Notes: generated by a model from the sequence alone, not told the origin. DNA of 64,000 bases from Labia minor (GCA_963082975.1 OY720350.1:46330734-46394733), one strand, 5' to 3'. Positions 39,022 through 48,109 are shown, numbered from the stretch's first letter. Made by a program: numbers and translations.

Positions 39022-41060
39022 CTCAAATATTATTTTTAATAAATTAATATAAAAACCCTTATTTAATAAATAGTGAAAAATATGTCTTTATGACTTTAAT
39101 TACAAATATTCATACGACAAATATTTATTTAAAATGTATTTATTATATTTAAAATACAAAAATGATTTTTTTATATGGAAATGATGAGCACACTTTTATA
39201 ATTACAGTAGAGAGGGAAAAACTTTTTGCCTCCAATGCCCGATAGTGATTTTTATAATTTGCAGCGGTCCATATAAATATTTTATTTATAACAAAAATAA
39301 GATTTAATTACAATAAAATTGGACGTTATTTTACCTAGTTGTTTTATATTTATTTTTGAAATTTATAAAAAAATATTATTTAAAATCTCTAATTTTTGAT
39401 GATTTTTTTTCAATGCTACTTATTTAAGATACAGAATCTTTGATAGAAGAAGCACCTTTTTATTCTATTCTAAACAAATTACATTTTAATTATATTGTAT
39501 TTGATATTCAATATAAACTTCTGATGTTTCCAACTTTAATTGATTTTTATAATTTATTTAAAAAATATTGACGAGATTCTGGTAAACATAAAACAAACTA
39601 CAATAAATACTTGAAAATACGAAATTTATAGGAAAAATAATTTAATATTTAATTCCAGTTAAAAAGGTTCAATTGAACAATCGTATAAACATACAATATT
39701 ACAGTTAAAACAATACAAAAAGACTTTAAAAATAAAATAAGGTTTTTATAATTATCATAATATTATTAATATGAGATTTTATAAATGTATATATATATAA
39801 TATATATTAATATATTTATATATAAAATATACATTTATATATATATATTGTCTTCATAAAAAAGGTTATTTTCTATTGTTTTGTTTCCTTTCTATCGGGG
39901 ACATATACAATGTATAAAAAAAAAGATATTTTCTCTATACCATCTGAGGGGAAAAAACTCCTCCTCAGTGGAGATACAACTGATTAATAAGAATTCATCA
40001 TTAATTTTAATGCTATGAAATATTTTTAAATACGTTCAAAATGAAAATCTATCCTAAAATCAATATTTATGTTTCAAAATCCGTTGAAAAAAAATTAATC
40101 GGAGCAATACTAAAAGTAATTAATCGCTTATTAATTACAATTAATTAATTATAATTCAATTATATTTCTTCTATACCTTCCATTGAAATATCTATAAAAA
40201 TTTTCAAAAGTCTATCTCAATAAAAAGTCGATGAAAAATCAATTTCAATTTGTCAAAAGAGCGAACAGACAGACAGACGCCAAGTGAAGTTAAGAAAAAC
40301 GTTATAATATAAAAATTGAATGAGAGCAAGTTCAATTACTCAACTCTCTACAGACTCTTCCTACATCAACTATTTTACGCTCGAGCATTTATTATCTAAT
40401 TTTATAAATAAATTAAATTGTCTGTAAATTTAATAATGCAAATAATAATAATATTTAAAATAAATTAGTATTTTTATAAATTATTATTTTTCTTTTTTTT
40501 TATTGGTTTGTTTTTAAGGTAGTTTTTTTAAAATAAATTTTCATAATGAAAACACTGACAAAAATAAAATAAATATGTAAATATATAAATTCAATGAAAG
40601 AAGTTATGAAATTATTAATAATTTTCCTGTGGAAAATTGAAAATATTTTTAATAAATGAATTTGTCAAAAAAATATTTTTCTCTTAAAAGAATTCTAAAA
40701 ATAAATTAAAAAAAATAAATCAGGAATTGTAAATGGATGGAAGAGTGTGAGTGTTACCTGATTGGATGTTTTTCTTCTGGAGCTGGAGCCGCCACCGACC
40801 GCCCATTTCATGAGTGTCACCGACGACCTCCTGCCTCCGGAATCGGCCGCCTCCCCCAGGCCAATCGCCGCACAACTCTGACAACCTGAAGGCGGAGACA
40901 AGAAGATGTGAGTGCGAAAGTGGTGTTCCTCCATCATCGAGTAATCGTGGCCCCGAGGTCGTTTGCCATGATGGCCTTTGCCCCCTTTGGACGCACTCTT
41001 CCCGAAACCACCCCCACGGCTCTCTTCCCCATGGAAATGTTTCCGAAATAGGATATTCAT
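17509..41060 (-). CDS. Unrecognised 442-residue protein, five exons
   Basis: Exons on the minus strand are 41060-40758, 28268-27999, 19923-19692, 18480-18172 and 17723-17509. Every junction is GT/AG, phases match (0, 0, 1, 1), and the sum of 1329 nt is exactly 443 codons including TAA. The start is ATG at 41060. The N-terminus is basic and Gly/Ser-rich and holds HHFRTHIFLSPPSGCQSC, which looks like the first half of a C1-type zinc-binding domain (H-x13-C-x2-C) but has no clear second half. Exon 2 is Ala/Pro/Ser-rich, with likely disorder, and ends LATLNRDCFIIPVASLDRFL. Exons 3-5 look conserved and helical, for example NDQRTAACALLNEVGEAKTA, EFPFIAYYVINKQQ and NWLYWTGARMLYRYLPKSVG. There is no signal peptide or clear membrane span. 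I do not recognise the family and assign no function. The introns of 12.5 and 8.1 kb hold most of the window's mobile elements. Confidence 0.85.
18044..18135 (-). mobile_element. HINE-1 internal fragment in the last intron
   Basis: About 90 bp of the family interior (GATTTGCAATGTTAAAA ... ATATATAGCAGTTTTAT) with neither terminus. It lies in the 448-bp intron between exons 4 and 5 of the minus-strand gene, 37 bp from the splice donor at 18171. Confidence 0.75.
18613..18776. mobile_element. hAT MITE (164 bp) in an intron
   Basis: Ends CAGAGGTTCTCAAAC and GTTTGAAAACCTCTG are inverted repeats of hAT type. Flanks GTTTACAA and GTCTTTAA match at five of eight positions, so a target duplication is plausible but decayed. 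Confidence 0.7.
18777..19691. other. Intron sequence between exons 3 and 4 of the minus-strand gene
   Basis: AT-rich. A 65-codon plus-strand frame at 19006-19203 has no recognisable similarity and lacks flanking support, so it is not called a gene. Confidence 0.4.
19924..20517. other. Start of the 8.1-kb intron, AT-rich
   Basis: No frame or element ends were seen. A TTTTTTACC junction at its right edge marks the start of the HINE-2 insertion. Confidence 0.4.
20518..21159 (+). mobile_element. HINE-2 copy B, full length
   Basis: The 5' end is ACCGACCGACGATAGT. Near the 3' end is its inverse, CCGTCGGTCGGT, followed by the hairpin GACCTGGCCACAGGTC and a T-rich end. This asymmetric terminal/subterminal inverted repeat with a 3' hairpin is the known layout of Helentron-type Helitrons. 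Internally there are (TCCG)n repeats, a duplicated CACCAAATTTCACATG block and two TGACGTCA sites at 20944-20951 and 20964-20971. It encodes nothing. Confidence 0.85.
21457..21490 (-). mobile_element. HINE-2 5'-end scrap
   Basis: Only the terminal 34 bp of the family is present, in reverse orientation, ending ACTATCGTCGGTCGGT. It lies about 300 bp after the 3' end of copy B. Confidence 0.7.
21540..22130 (-). pseudogene. Fossil mariner/Tc1-superfamily transposase
   Basis: On the minus strand 21710-21760 can be read, with a frame change, as a decayed version of the RSPDLTPPDFFLWG motif of mariner-like transposases. After it comes LNENRLSKPDKRKLLQNTS. Frameshifts and stops abound, and no terminal repeats were found. 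The assignment rests on that short motif. Confidence 0.4.
22334..22950 (+). mobile_element. HINE-2 copy C, full length
   Basis: Begins GCCGACCGATGATAGT and ends with GTCGGTCGGTTCGGACC, the GGCCACAGGTC half of the hairpin and a T-rich tail, as in copy B. It has an internal deletion in the TCCG tract. TGACGTCA sites at 22736-22743 and 22756-22763 keep the same 20-nt spacing as in the other copies. Confidence 0.85.
23313..23478. mobile_element. hAT MITE related to the element at 58942
   Basis: Starts CAGGGGTGGCCAACACGTCG and ends GTTTGGCCACACCTG. The 5' 140 bp match the start of the longer hAT element at 58942 apart from a missing GGTCGACCGG-type block. Flanking octamers do not match, so the insertion has been rearranged or one end is not original. 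Confidence 0.7.
23521..23800 (-). pseudogene. Degenerate coding-like fragment of unknown origin
   Basis: Reverse translation gives ITKVPRYLPVRLLPRDLKLR then TIEEVIKYISN and a stop. In another frame it gives HVFNSLSKLLLRSENLD and SVNKILVEYFQKR with a stop. The composition looks protein-like but I do not recognise it. It may be part of a dead transposon. Confidence 0.25.
24180..24395 (+). repeat. Tail fragment of the palindrome-bearing repeat family
   Basis: Matches the distal part of 25530-25760: GAGCTCACGTGAGGGCA, CCAGTCCCTGAAATA, and the TTCTTTTCTA/TAGAAAAGAA hairpin. It lies just upstream of the complete copy in the same orientation. Confidence 0.75.
24496..25918 (+). repeat. Palindrome-bearing repeat family, copy alpha
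   Basis: The first 942 bp are collinear with 63059-64000 without net indels and with only about 20 mismatches noted by eye. The distal 600 bp match 60950-61714. On the minus strand 24590-24675 resembles a tRNA-derived head (box-B-like GAGTTCAAATC). The distal part holds two adjacent palindromes (25371-25413, 25416-25437), a G-run and a third hairpin (25673-25703). It ends exactly where a HINE-1 fragment begins at 25918. No protein is encoded and the class is unknown. Confidence 0.8.
25371..25437. repeat. Adjacent palindromes in copy alpha
   Basis: The first is a 20-bp perfect stem (25371-25390 with 25394-25413) with loop GAA and stem base ...AAACCCCC/GGGGGTTT.... The second, at 25416-25437, is AGGAGACTCT/AGAGTCTCCT with an AA loop. 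Such stems could form cruciforms in DNA or hairpins in RNA. Confidence 0.9.
25918..26197 (-). mobile_element. HINE-1 5' half
   Basis: Contains the family interior from TTATTTTTACGGTCACTTTA to the 5' end GGCGAGATAGT at 26187-26197, including a short (AC)n. The 3' half and hairpin are absent. Confidence 0.8.
26198..27324. other. Intron sequence, AT-rich
   Basis: A 26500-26700 patch is less AT-rich but shows no frame or splice-supported exon. Nothing else was recognised. Confidence 0.4.
27325..27884 (-). mobile_element. HINE-1 copy lacking the outer hairpin arm
   Basis: Starts ACTCGACTATCTCGCAAA, so the first strand of the 3' hairpin is lost. It runs to the 5' palindrome ACTATCTCTTGCGAGATAGT at 27865-27884. 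It sits 115 bp from the donor of exon 2 of the minus-strand gene. Confidence 0.85.
28269..29674. other. Proximal part of the 12.5-kb intron, AT-rich
   Basis: No coding or element signal was recognised. 28780-28800 is a short C-rich patch. Confidence 0.4.
29675..29960 (+). pseudogene. Fossil mariner transposase, N-terminal DNA-binding part
   Basis: Plus-strand translation gives LLEIYGDAAPSYPN, the end of the first helix-turn-helix in mariner transposases. After a frame change it gives DENPSQTLKELLDSLAV and ISRRLHAMEKIQKEGKWFPH, matching the second helix-turn-helix. The catalytic part is absent or unrecognisable downstream. It is a dead remnant. Confidence 0.75.
29961..31534. other. Intron sequence with a decayed repeat
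   Basis: 31005-31200 has TCTG/TG repeats followed by CCGTCCGATTGCGATGAAAC and TTTAGTGTAGTTAAATCC, a layout like the interior of the Helentron-type repeats, but no ends were found. (TA)n lies at about 30900-30925. 30090-30300 is possibly more of the mariner relic. Confidence 0.4.
31535..32070. mobile_element. Rearranged HINE-1 sequences, partly head to head
   Basis: 31535-31745 is the 3' half in reverse orientation without the hairpin. 31745-31780 jumps to the 5' interior (TTTTCGATGTTGAGATTTTG). About 31780-31865 is a 3' end in forward orientation up to GCGAGATAGTCGAGTGG. It is followed directly by another reverse-oriented interior from GTTTGGCTCTTTGTTGATGG to TTTTTACGGTCAC. At least two copies have recombined here. 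Confidence 0.7.
32071..34320. other. Intron sequence; microsatellites and a less AT-rich patch
   Basis: (AC)n lies at about 32059-32080 and (TA)n at about 32144-32170. 32340-32600 and 33770-34080 are richer in GC but have no splice-supported exon. The former starts with an NRF1-type palindrome. Confidence 0.4.
32383..32394. promoter_or_regulatory. NRF1/Ewg-type motif TGCGCATGCGTA
   Basis: Matches the YGCGCAYGCGCR consensus except for one base. It is embedded in a locally GC-richer segment within the 12.5-kb intron of the minus-strand gene. It could mark an alternative promoter or an unrecognised gene start, but only the motif is seen. Confidence 0.3.
34321..34368 (-). mobile_element. SINE 3'-end fragment
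   Basis: Reverse complement of the last about 50 bp of the SINE at 16380-16615: (TTA)n, TTTGCG, then GATCACGCAGAGCT, against GATCACGCAAAGCT there. The head is missing, as in 5'-truncated retrotransposition. It abuts a HINE-1 fragment. Confidence 0.65.
34369..34577 (-). mobile_element. HINE-1 5'-terminal fragment
   Basis: From TTTAAATTTTGAATAATGCC to the 5' end GGCGAGATAGT at 34567-34577, with an (AC)n microsatellite. The rest of the element is absent. Confidence 0.75.
34578..35324. other. Intron sequence, no recognised content
   Basis: AT-rich with pyrimidine runs. No open frame with support was seen. Confidence 0.4.
35325..35924 (+). mobile_element. HINE-1, full-length copy
   Basis: The 5' end ACTATCTCGCCAGAGATAGT is itself a hairpin. 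The inverse of its first ten bases recurs as GCGAGATAGT near the 3' end, followed by the TGGAGACACTCCAG hairpin. T-rich flanks on both sides fit insertion between two T residues. The interior has GATGAAATTTGGTA, CCGGAAGAGGGTCATTACC, ACGTGACGTGGTGCC and a TG microsatellite. No protein is encoded. By this layout it is a non-autonomous Helentron-type Helitron. Confidence 0.9.
35925..36168 (+). repeat. Duplicated flank shared with 51795-52037
   Basis: Reverse complement of 51795-52037 at high identity, immediately next to a HINE-1 copy in both places. The HINE-1 insertion therefore pre-dates the duplication of the whole segment. Confidence 0.85.
36178..36273 (+). mobile_element. HINE-1 3'-end fragment
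   Basis: Last about 95 bp of the family (TATGTTATTTAATCTAATTC ... GAGAGATAGCCGAGTGGAGACACTCGAG). It lies 250 bp after the full-length copy and in the same orientation. Confidence 0.75.
36274..37904. other. AT-rich intron sequence
   Basis: An (ATT)n tract lies at about 36362-36393. 37440-37620 is less AT-rich without a supported exon. Confidence 0.4.
37905..38370. repeat. Long inverted repeat, arms about 165 bp
   Basis: The left arm (about 37905-38070) and right arm (about 38200-38370) are imperfect reverse complements. GGTCTTGGTCTGTGTGACCA pairs with TGGTCACACAGACTAAGACC. TTTCAAGAGAG pairs with CTCTTGAAAATG, and CCAGGTAATTTTC with GAAAATAACCC. The loop carries TCTGTCTGTCAG and CTGACTGACAT. 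It lies 170 bp beyond the stop of a retrotransposon relic on the minus strand and may belong to it. Confidence 0.7.
38539..38985 (-). pseudogene. Non-LTR retrotransposon C-terminus with restriction-like endonuclease motif
   Basis: A 130-residue open frame contains NTWVLYWDRPILTDKTCDHN and RPDILLINKKEKWAYLIDIA, then VPLSHNIRKTEKEKINKY. PD...(about 12)...D with nearby K residues is the PD-D/E-K signature of the R2-like restriction-like endonuclease that nicks target DNA. Coding can be followed upstream to about 38985 only with a frame change, so this is a 5'-truncated dead copy. The reverse transcriptase part is absent. Confidence 0.75.
38986..40757. other. AT-rich intron sequence next to exon 1
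   Basis: (TTA)n lies at about 38992-39019 and a palindromic (TA)-rich block at about 39780-39850. No coding signal was found until exon 1 of the minus-strand gene. Confidence 0.4.
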
Positions 41061-41330
41061 GGTGATAACCTAAGACACCATTCCCTTGATCAAGGCACTT
41101 TGTCAAGGCACGTCGTCCGATCGCAGCTCAGATCGCCACTCAACTGGTCAGTGGCCAAGGAAAAGTCTACCGGCGAGACCCCGCGCCCACCCCCGGACTC
41201 TCCACCACGCCACCGACAAAATTAATAAGAAACACGCAGACTGAGACGAGAGCAATCACACACAACCACACTTCCTCTCCCCACCCTCTCAGATATGCTA
41301 TTATTCCAGAACAAACTAACCTTCATTTAT
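41061..41330 (-). promoter_or_regulatory. Putative 5' UTR and promoter of the five-exon gene
   Basis: This segment upstream of the ATG at 41060 is markedly more GC- and CpG-rich than its surroundings (GATCGCAGCTCAGATCGCC, GAGACCCCGCGCCCACC). It is followed outward by pyrimidine/purine-biased sequence and then AT-rich DNA. No TATA box was seen. The call rests on composition and position. Confidence 0.45.
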
Positions 41331-42603
41331 AATAACAAAAAAATAAATAAATAAATAAATAATAAAAATTATTAAAACAACTACTTCTATTACTACTTTT
41401 ACTAATAATAATATCTATGAAAGTAATACTAGTATATTCTATGATTTAAAAGAAATATATAAAGTAATTATTAATACTAGATCAAGGTAGAGATTTTTTT
41501 TTAAAAAAAATACTTTGCCAAGTTTATTTAAAGCATTTAGCTATTCTTGGTCGATTTAAAAATTATTAAACATCTTCTAATAAACTAATTAAAAATGCAA
41601 TAAATCCCTATTTAATATATAATCGAATAATTTAATAACGAAATAACAATGTAAAATATGTATTGGTGATTGAAGAAATTGATTTACAATCGAGAGTCCA
41701 TCATTCGATTAATTCTGGTACGATTAACTCTGGTACGATTAAGAAGGTGGTTAATGAATCGTATTATATCACTTATCAATTGTAAATTTATAATACCGAA
41801 TCAAGCGATCGATCCCAATATTTTATATATTTAAATGTTCATTGTAACCTTTAAGACTATAGTTAAAAATTTAATACTCTAGTTGATAAAAGAATAATAA
41901 TAATAAATTAATACAGAGTTAAATAACAAGGTGCACAGGTTCAGTTTTAAAGAAATATCTCATTATCTGATTTAGTAAATATACTTTGAAAAATCAATTA
42001 ATAAATGAATATATTTACACTTTTAAACTGTTTTAATTAAAATAAAAAAGAAAATAAAGTAGAATAATTTCTTAAAAAAACAAATGTAGTTTATATACAA
42101 ATAAAAGGCCGGAATATAATATGGTATTTTCATCATCTATCGTAGATGATTTATGATGTTTTAGTTAATTAAAAAAAAAAGAACCGTCTCGATTAATCAT
42201 GGGCGTTGTCCAACTCCCATTTCCTCTTCTACTCTCTCGGTACTTGTACTTACTTAATTAGTCAACAATTTTATTTAAAAAAAAATACTGATATGCAAAA
42301 TATTTGATCAAATAAGTAAATATTAAAATCCATAACCAGGATAGTTTATGTCAATTAAGATTTACAAAATGAAAATAAAATATCTAAGTACAATTTAATT
42401 ATATAAATTATTAATTAAGAATTTAATCTATTTTTTAGATTATTATTTGATTTTCATAGTTTTATTATAAATAATTAATATAATATTTAACATTTCTATA
42501 AAAATCCCCTCATTAATTTGTATAAGAGATTTTAATAAATACATTTTCGATAAAATTATTATTATTTAAATTTTTAATTTTTTTTTTTTTAATTATTATT
42601 TTT
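41331..42603. other. AT-rich sequence upstream of the minus-strand gene
   Basis: (AAAT)n lies near 41340-41365. Nothing else was recognised before the HINE-1 copy. Confidence 0.4.
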
Positions 42604-43197
42604 ACTATCTCGCCAGAGATAGTATTGCGTTCACGAAAATTTTCGATGTTGAGATTTTGATGTTTTTATACGTTTTGAAGGTCCCTGAGTCATTTTCACT
42701 AAGGTTGAGAAAAATATCTGTGTATGTGCATGTAGACAAGATTACCCAAAAACGGTTTGAGCTAGAATGATGAAATTTTGTACATGGGCATTATTCAAAA
42801 TTCATAGTTTTCTATCAACTTTTGAGAAATGTAGCTCTACCGGAAGAGGGTCATTACCTACAACGTTTTGATTTTTTTTCTTCTAAAGTGACCGTAAAAA
42901 TAAAGATATATGTTTGATAATTTTTCACATGATTAATAATTGTATAAAACTGCTATATATAGAATTCAGCTTGATTGAATCACTGAAAGTACCAGAATTA
43001 ATTTTTTAACACTGCAAATCACGCGCCAACACGTGACGTGGTGCCATCAACAAAGACCCAAACTTGCGCTAGTTTAATAAATATTATTTATTAATTTTAA
43101 TTTATAATTTATAATTAATTAAATATTATTTAAATATAATATATTATGTTATTTAATCCAATTCAAATTGCGAGATAGTCGAGTGGAGACACTCCAG
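42604..43197 (+). mobile_element. HINE-1, full-length copy
   Basis: Starts ACTATCTCGCCAGAGATAGT and ends GCGAGATAGTCGAGTGG plus AGACACTCCAG. Its TG microsatellite is nearly gone (TGTGTATGTGCATG). Confidence 0.9.
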
Positions 43198-44541
43198 ATT
43201 TTTTTAGAATTAAACAAAGTTGATGGTCTAGGAAATAAATGCCTTTTGGGGGAGAGAAGGAAGCTCTGTTATATTCAATATCATTTTCCTTAATTCTAAA
43301 ATTTGGGTAATTGAAATTTATAAAATAAATATTTAATTTTAATTTTTATTCAAATTTCACAAAGAAAAGTAATTTTTAAAGGATAAGGAGTTTCTAAGTC
43401 AGATACTTTTGAAACTAATAATAAATCATTTTATTAAATTAATCATTCAATTACATTTTTATGTTTAGTTTACTTTAAGAAAGAAACATACTTATTAAAT
43501 AAATGTTTCATAGAGAGCATCATTCCGAATGAGCAAGCAACATCATTAGGCGAGGAAAATATTTAGAAATAGACTGAAGGTTAGGAAAATAAAGTAAAAA
43601 AAAAAACAGATCGAGTGTAAAATGAGGAAATCAGTTTGAAAATCAACAAAAAGGATGGTTTCCTTTAATTTATTTAATTAGACTGTTAATGATTGAAAAC
43701 ATTTATTTTATATAAATGAATTGAAAAAAAAAATTCAACCAGAATTCTTTATGAACGTTTTAGGATTATAATTTATTTTTTTGTTTTTATTTTATAATTG
43801 ATGAGATAAATATGTGAACAGTCTCTACTTGTTTATAATTATTATGCAACTCAATATTGTGCTCATCTATTCTCATATATAAATAGTTCAAACAGCGAAG
43901 AAGAAATATTTAAATATTCCACATTATTATTCTTACGTTATTATTCACGACAATGATTGTCGTGTTGTCAAAGATTAAAACAGACGAATATACAACGTAG
44001 ATACAATATTTTAGTTAAAAATAAAATGAAATAGAAAAAGATAAGACCTGTTTAATTTTGAAATTAATTCAAGAATTTAAAAAAGTACTTAAATATTTTT
44101 TCATTTGCTGAAAGAAAATTGTATTTGCAGATATTGACACAATCTATAATTTTCATTAAAATTATTTAAAAAGATACATACAATAAATATAATTCATAAT
44201 AACAATTATTTAAATTTTATTTTTTATTTTAATATTATATAAATATAAAAACAGTAAAATAATATATTAAGTTTCATCATAATATCATTAAAATTAAAAC
44301 TTTTTAAAATCAAAAATAAAATTACAAAGTAGCAAATTACAAAATTCATAAAGGGAAAAATTTACAATTCCTCTGTATTGATTACAACCATAATTTAATT
44401 AATATATAATATTTAACCCTTTGTTACTTGTGACATTTAAATATAATTGAGTTATTAAAATAAACAAAAAAAATAAAGATATTAATTCCTAAATTACTCG
44501 ATGGGATGTATTGTAAAAATCAATATAAAAATACAATTTTT
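43198..44541. other. AT-rich intergenic DNA
   Basis: No coding frame, RNA gene or element end was recognised. Confidence 0.4.
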
Positions 44542-44686
44542 ACTATCTCGCCAGAGATAGTATTGCGAACACGAAAATTTTCGATGTTGAGATTTTGATG
44601 TTTTTATACGTTTTGAAGGTCCCTGAGTCATTTTCACTAGGGTTGAGCAAAATGTCTATCTGTCTCTCTCTCTCTCTCTGTGTGCT

Positions 44687-44771
<85 letters not shown>

Positions 44772-45213
44772 AGACAAGATTACGCAAAAACGGTTTGAGT
44801 TAGAATAATAAAATTTGGTACACGGGCATTATTCAAAATTCGAAGTTTTCTATCATCTTTTGGGAAATTTAGCTCATTATGAAGAGGACCATTAGCTACC
44901 ACACAAGTTTTCATTTTTTTCCCTCTAATAAAGATATATGTTTGATAGTTTTTCTCATGATTAAAAATTGTATAAAACTGCTATATATAGAATTTAAGCT
45001 TGATTGAATCGCTGAAAGTACCAGAATTAATTTTTTAACACTGCAAATCTCACGCGCCAACACGTGAAGAGCCAAATATGCACTGGTTTAATAAATATTA
45101 TTTATTTATTTTAATTTATAATTTATAATTAATTAAATTTAATTTAAATATAATATATTATGTTATTTAATCCAATTCAAATTGCGAGATAGTCGCTAGT
45201 GGAGACACTCCAG
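44542..45213 (+). mobile_element. HINE-1, full-length copy with expanded TG tract
   Basis: Both termini are present (ACTATCTCGCCAGAGATAGT; GCGAGATAGTCGCTAGTGG with AGACACTCCAG). The subterminal part has a small insertion, CTA. It is longer than the other copies because of the microsatellite at 44689-44767. A block around the ACGTGACGTGGTG motif is partly deleted. Confidence 0.9.
44689..44767. repeat. (TG)n microsatellite, about 39 units
   Basis: Uninterrupted TG from 44689 to about 44767, preceded by (TCTC)n. It occupies the same place as shorter TG/TATG tracts in the other HINE-1 copies, so it grew within the element. Confidence 0.95.
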
Positions 45214-46017
45214 CTATAATTTAACTTAACTCAAAAAGTTTTGATCGATTTTAATTTTTTTCCAATAACACCGTAGGACATTAAGAGAAATCGAATGGGG
45301 TTTCAATTGTTGGAATCCCCGTTAAAGTCGTTTTAATCGAGTTCATGTTACCGAAATCGTTCTTTGCCTTTTAAATTTATAGATAATATAAATTAACATT
45401 GTTTTTATTAATCAGATAATAATAATTTTCAATGTTCCATGTTTATTGAAACAGAAGACACTCTCTGGTTGTTATTCTATGCGGCAACAACATCTAAAAT
45501 CCGTTTCCAGTTTCAGTTCATTAACAAAAGCTGTGTTAACAACTTTCCATTTTCCAAGATAATGCCATTCCATCTTTCCTACCATCTCGACATCCATAAA
45601 ACATAGTTTATTTTTGTTGAAAACTCATTCTATTTTTTAACACGTATGGATTCTATTAAAAATACAAGTTTTGTTTTTTAGTTTATGGTAAAATAAGATA
45701 TTTTTATTACAAAAAAAAAATGTTTTTATGATGATTATTTATTCTTTTAAGCCTATATTAAGATTTACATATATAGGCATACTACTCAACATACATTGTT
45801 AATTTAGATCCGGTCATTTTTCTATTTTGCTTTTTTCCAAATAAAAAATTAACTATTTTTTATTTTATTTTTAAATAAACATTAATAAAATTGAATAGAT
45901 TAATATTCTATTTAATATTCCATTTAAATATCTATTTAATTTTATGGTATACTCCAACTGGTCTTTTCCTGTGCTACCTCCAACTTGTAAATCGTAATAA
46001 CTATTAAATATATAATA
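45214..46017. other. Intergenic DNA, nothing recognised
   Basis: 45240-45600 is less AT-rich, but no frame is supported. Confidence 0.4.
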
Positions 46018-46520
46018 AACGAGGGCAGGTCAATAATTCCGTAACATTTTGAATGAAATACAGGTTTTTTGATAAAAAAATTATTTTAGTTTTCAACGTA
46101 GTCTCCTTTGAGCTCTATACACTTCGTCCAACGTTTCTCAAATTTTTTTATTCCTTCAAAAAAATTAGATTTGTTAAGGACATCAAAATAGATTTGTTTG
46201 TGAGATGATTTCATCGTTGGAGTCAAATCTCTTACCGGTGAGTTATTTCTTCAGGTTTGGAAACAAGAAATAGTCACTCGGAGAATAGGGATGATGAGGG
46301 AGCAATTCTTATCCCAATGGATTTTCATGGAAATTCTCTTTTTCCATTTTCATCTGGAGGTATTCTGCTAATAATGGATGTCAAACAAAAACTAAAACAC
46401 CCAGCTGGTTCAATTTTCGACAGGTGTCAGCTGATTGTTGCCCGTTGACAGGAGCATTGTTGCCATTTTATTTAAGAGACGGGAAATTCGAAAAGTCACG
46501 GACTTATTGACCTTCCCTTG
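46018..46520 (-). mobile_element. Internally deleted mariner element
   Basis: TA-flanked ends AGGGCAGGTCAATAATTCC and GGACTTATTGACCTTCCC form inverted repeats of mariner type. On the minus strand, with frame changes, the remains of a transposase read PYSPSDYFLFPNLK, LTGKRFDSNDEIISQTN and KRWTKCIELKGDYVEN. The first is the third-catalytic-residue motif region and the last is the usual C-terminus. The N-terminal half is deleted. Confidence 0.85.
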
Positions 46521-48109
46521 TATTAAAAATTATTTGTTCACAGCTTATATTTTTCCAATTTGATTAACATCCATTTTTTAAAATGAAAACATATGATTAT
46601 TAAAAGAATTAAAAATATTTTTACTAAATCCATTCAATTGTTAGATTATTTTTCATATATAAAAACCAAAATTAATGATTCTGATAAAAAATATTATAAG
46701 ATCAGTTTACCTAAATGTATAGCTTTTATTTACACATATAATTTGAAAAGACTAAAGTTGATGATAAAATATGAATTGACGCAGTATATAAAGATATTAA
46801 TTCCTCACCGGGGAAGGGGTAGTTCTCAATTTCAAATTTAGCCAATTGTCTAACTAAATAACAAACATTTTTCGTATGCCAATTCAGAAATTAACAAATA
46901 AAAGATCTTATAGCTTTGTAAAAATTAAAAATACAATTTTATGATAAAATAGTTAATTTATTATAGTTTATAAAAATTATTATTAACTACAAAAGCATTT
47001 TTAATTGATTAAATCATGAAATGAAAAAAAATAATTAAGTTCTTTTCTTTAAAATACGATTGAAGTGAAGAAATCTTTTTAAAGATTTAAGAGATTATCC
47101 CCATCAACTAAAATGAATGGACTACCTTTAAATAAACAAAATAAATGTCAGAATTATTTACATGAAATGTATTGACGTAAAAGAAAAGAACAGTCCTTTA
47201 CTAAAATCGATCTGTTTTTATTAAATTTCTCAAGATGATATTCTTTCTTGAATTTCTTCGATTTTTCATCTTCCACCTTTGTCATTGTTTATTTATTATT
47301 ATATATTAATGTCTATATGAATGTTAAAGTGTCCGCATTATGAAGAATAGTTTTTGATGAAATTTTTTATTTATAAACTTTAATTTAACTTGATTTGTTT
47401 GTTTATATCTGTATTTAACGAAATCTCTGCAATGCGACAACTATCACTATGTTTCATGTTTAAGTATTTGATACTTAATTCAAAAAAATAAGGTTAAAAG
47501 AGAAAAGTAAAGAATAAATATAAAATGAATATTTAACGAGATTTTGTTTCAACTATAAATGCACTTTAAAAATAGAAAATAATTTTTATTAGTGAATTTG
47601 TAAACCAGTTGAATATTTGAGGTAGTCCCATATGACTTGTCGATCGATATGTACAATCGGTATATACAATATATTCAGTAGTTTATATTTGTATACAATG
47701 TCTATCTTTTTTTTAATAAATATATTTTAAAAAATGTTTTTAGCAGTAAAATAGTAAAATATTTTAAAAAAGTATTTTGAAAATAAAAAAAATTAATATT
47801 ATTTAAGTTTTAACAAATTTGTTAAATTACAAAATAATATTTTTAAAATCAACTAAAATATAAAATAATGTTTTCAATTCCAGAGGATTTTTAAAACCAT
47901 TAATAAAACGAAAAATAAAAAAAGAGTGAGTGATTATAAGAAACGTGAGCTTGTACATTCGATTAGGATGGGGAAGGGAGGAAAAAACACAACCCCACAT
48001 ACGTGAATGTGAAAACAATCTTTTTGAATCTTAAAAGTGGAGACCTGTGAAAAAACTCATACCGGAAATGAATCGGCATTATAATTAATACCTTTACTCA
48101 GAACGCAAC
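46521..48109. other. AT-rich intergenic DNA
   Basis: An 82-codon plus frame at 46593-46841 has only low-complexity composition and no similarity. Nothing else was seen. Confidence 0.4.

Noticed and set aside
40720-41106. A 128-codon minus-strand frame overlapping exon 1
   Set aside because: It is an alternative frame across the GC-rich exon. The frame starting at 41060 is the one that joins in phase with four further exons.
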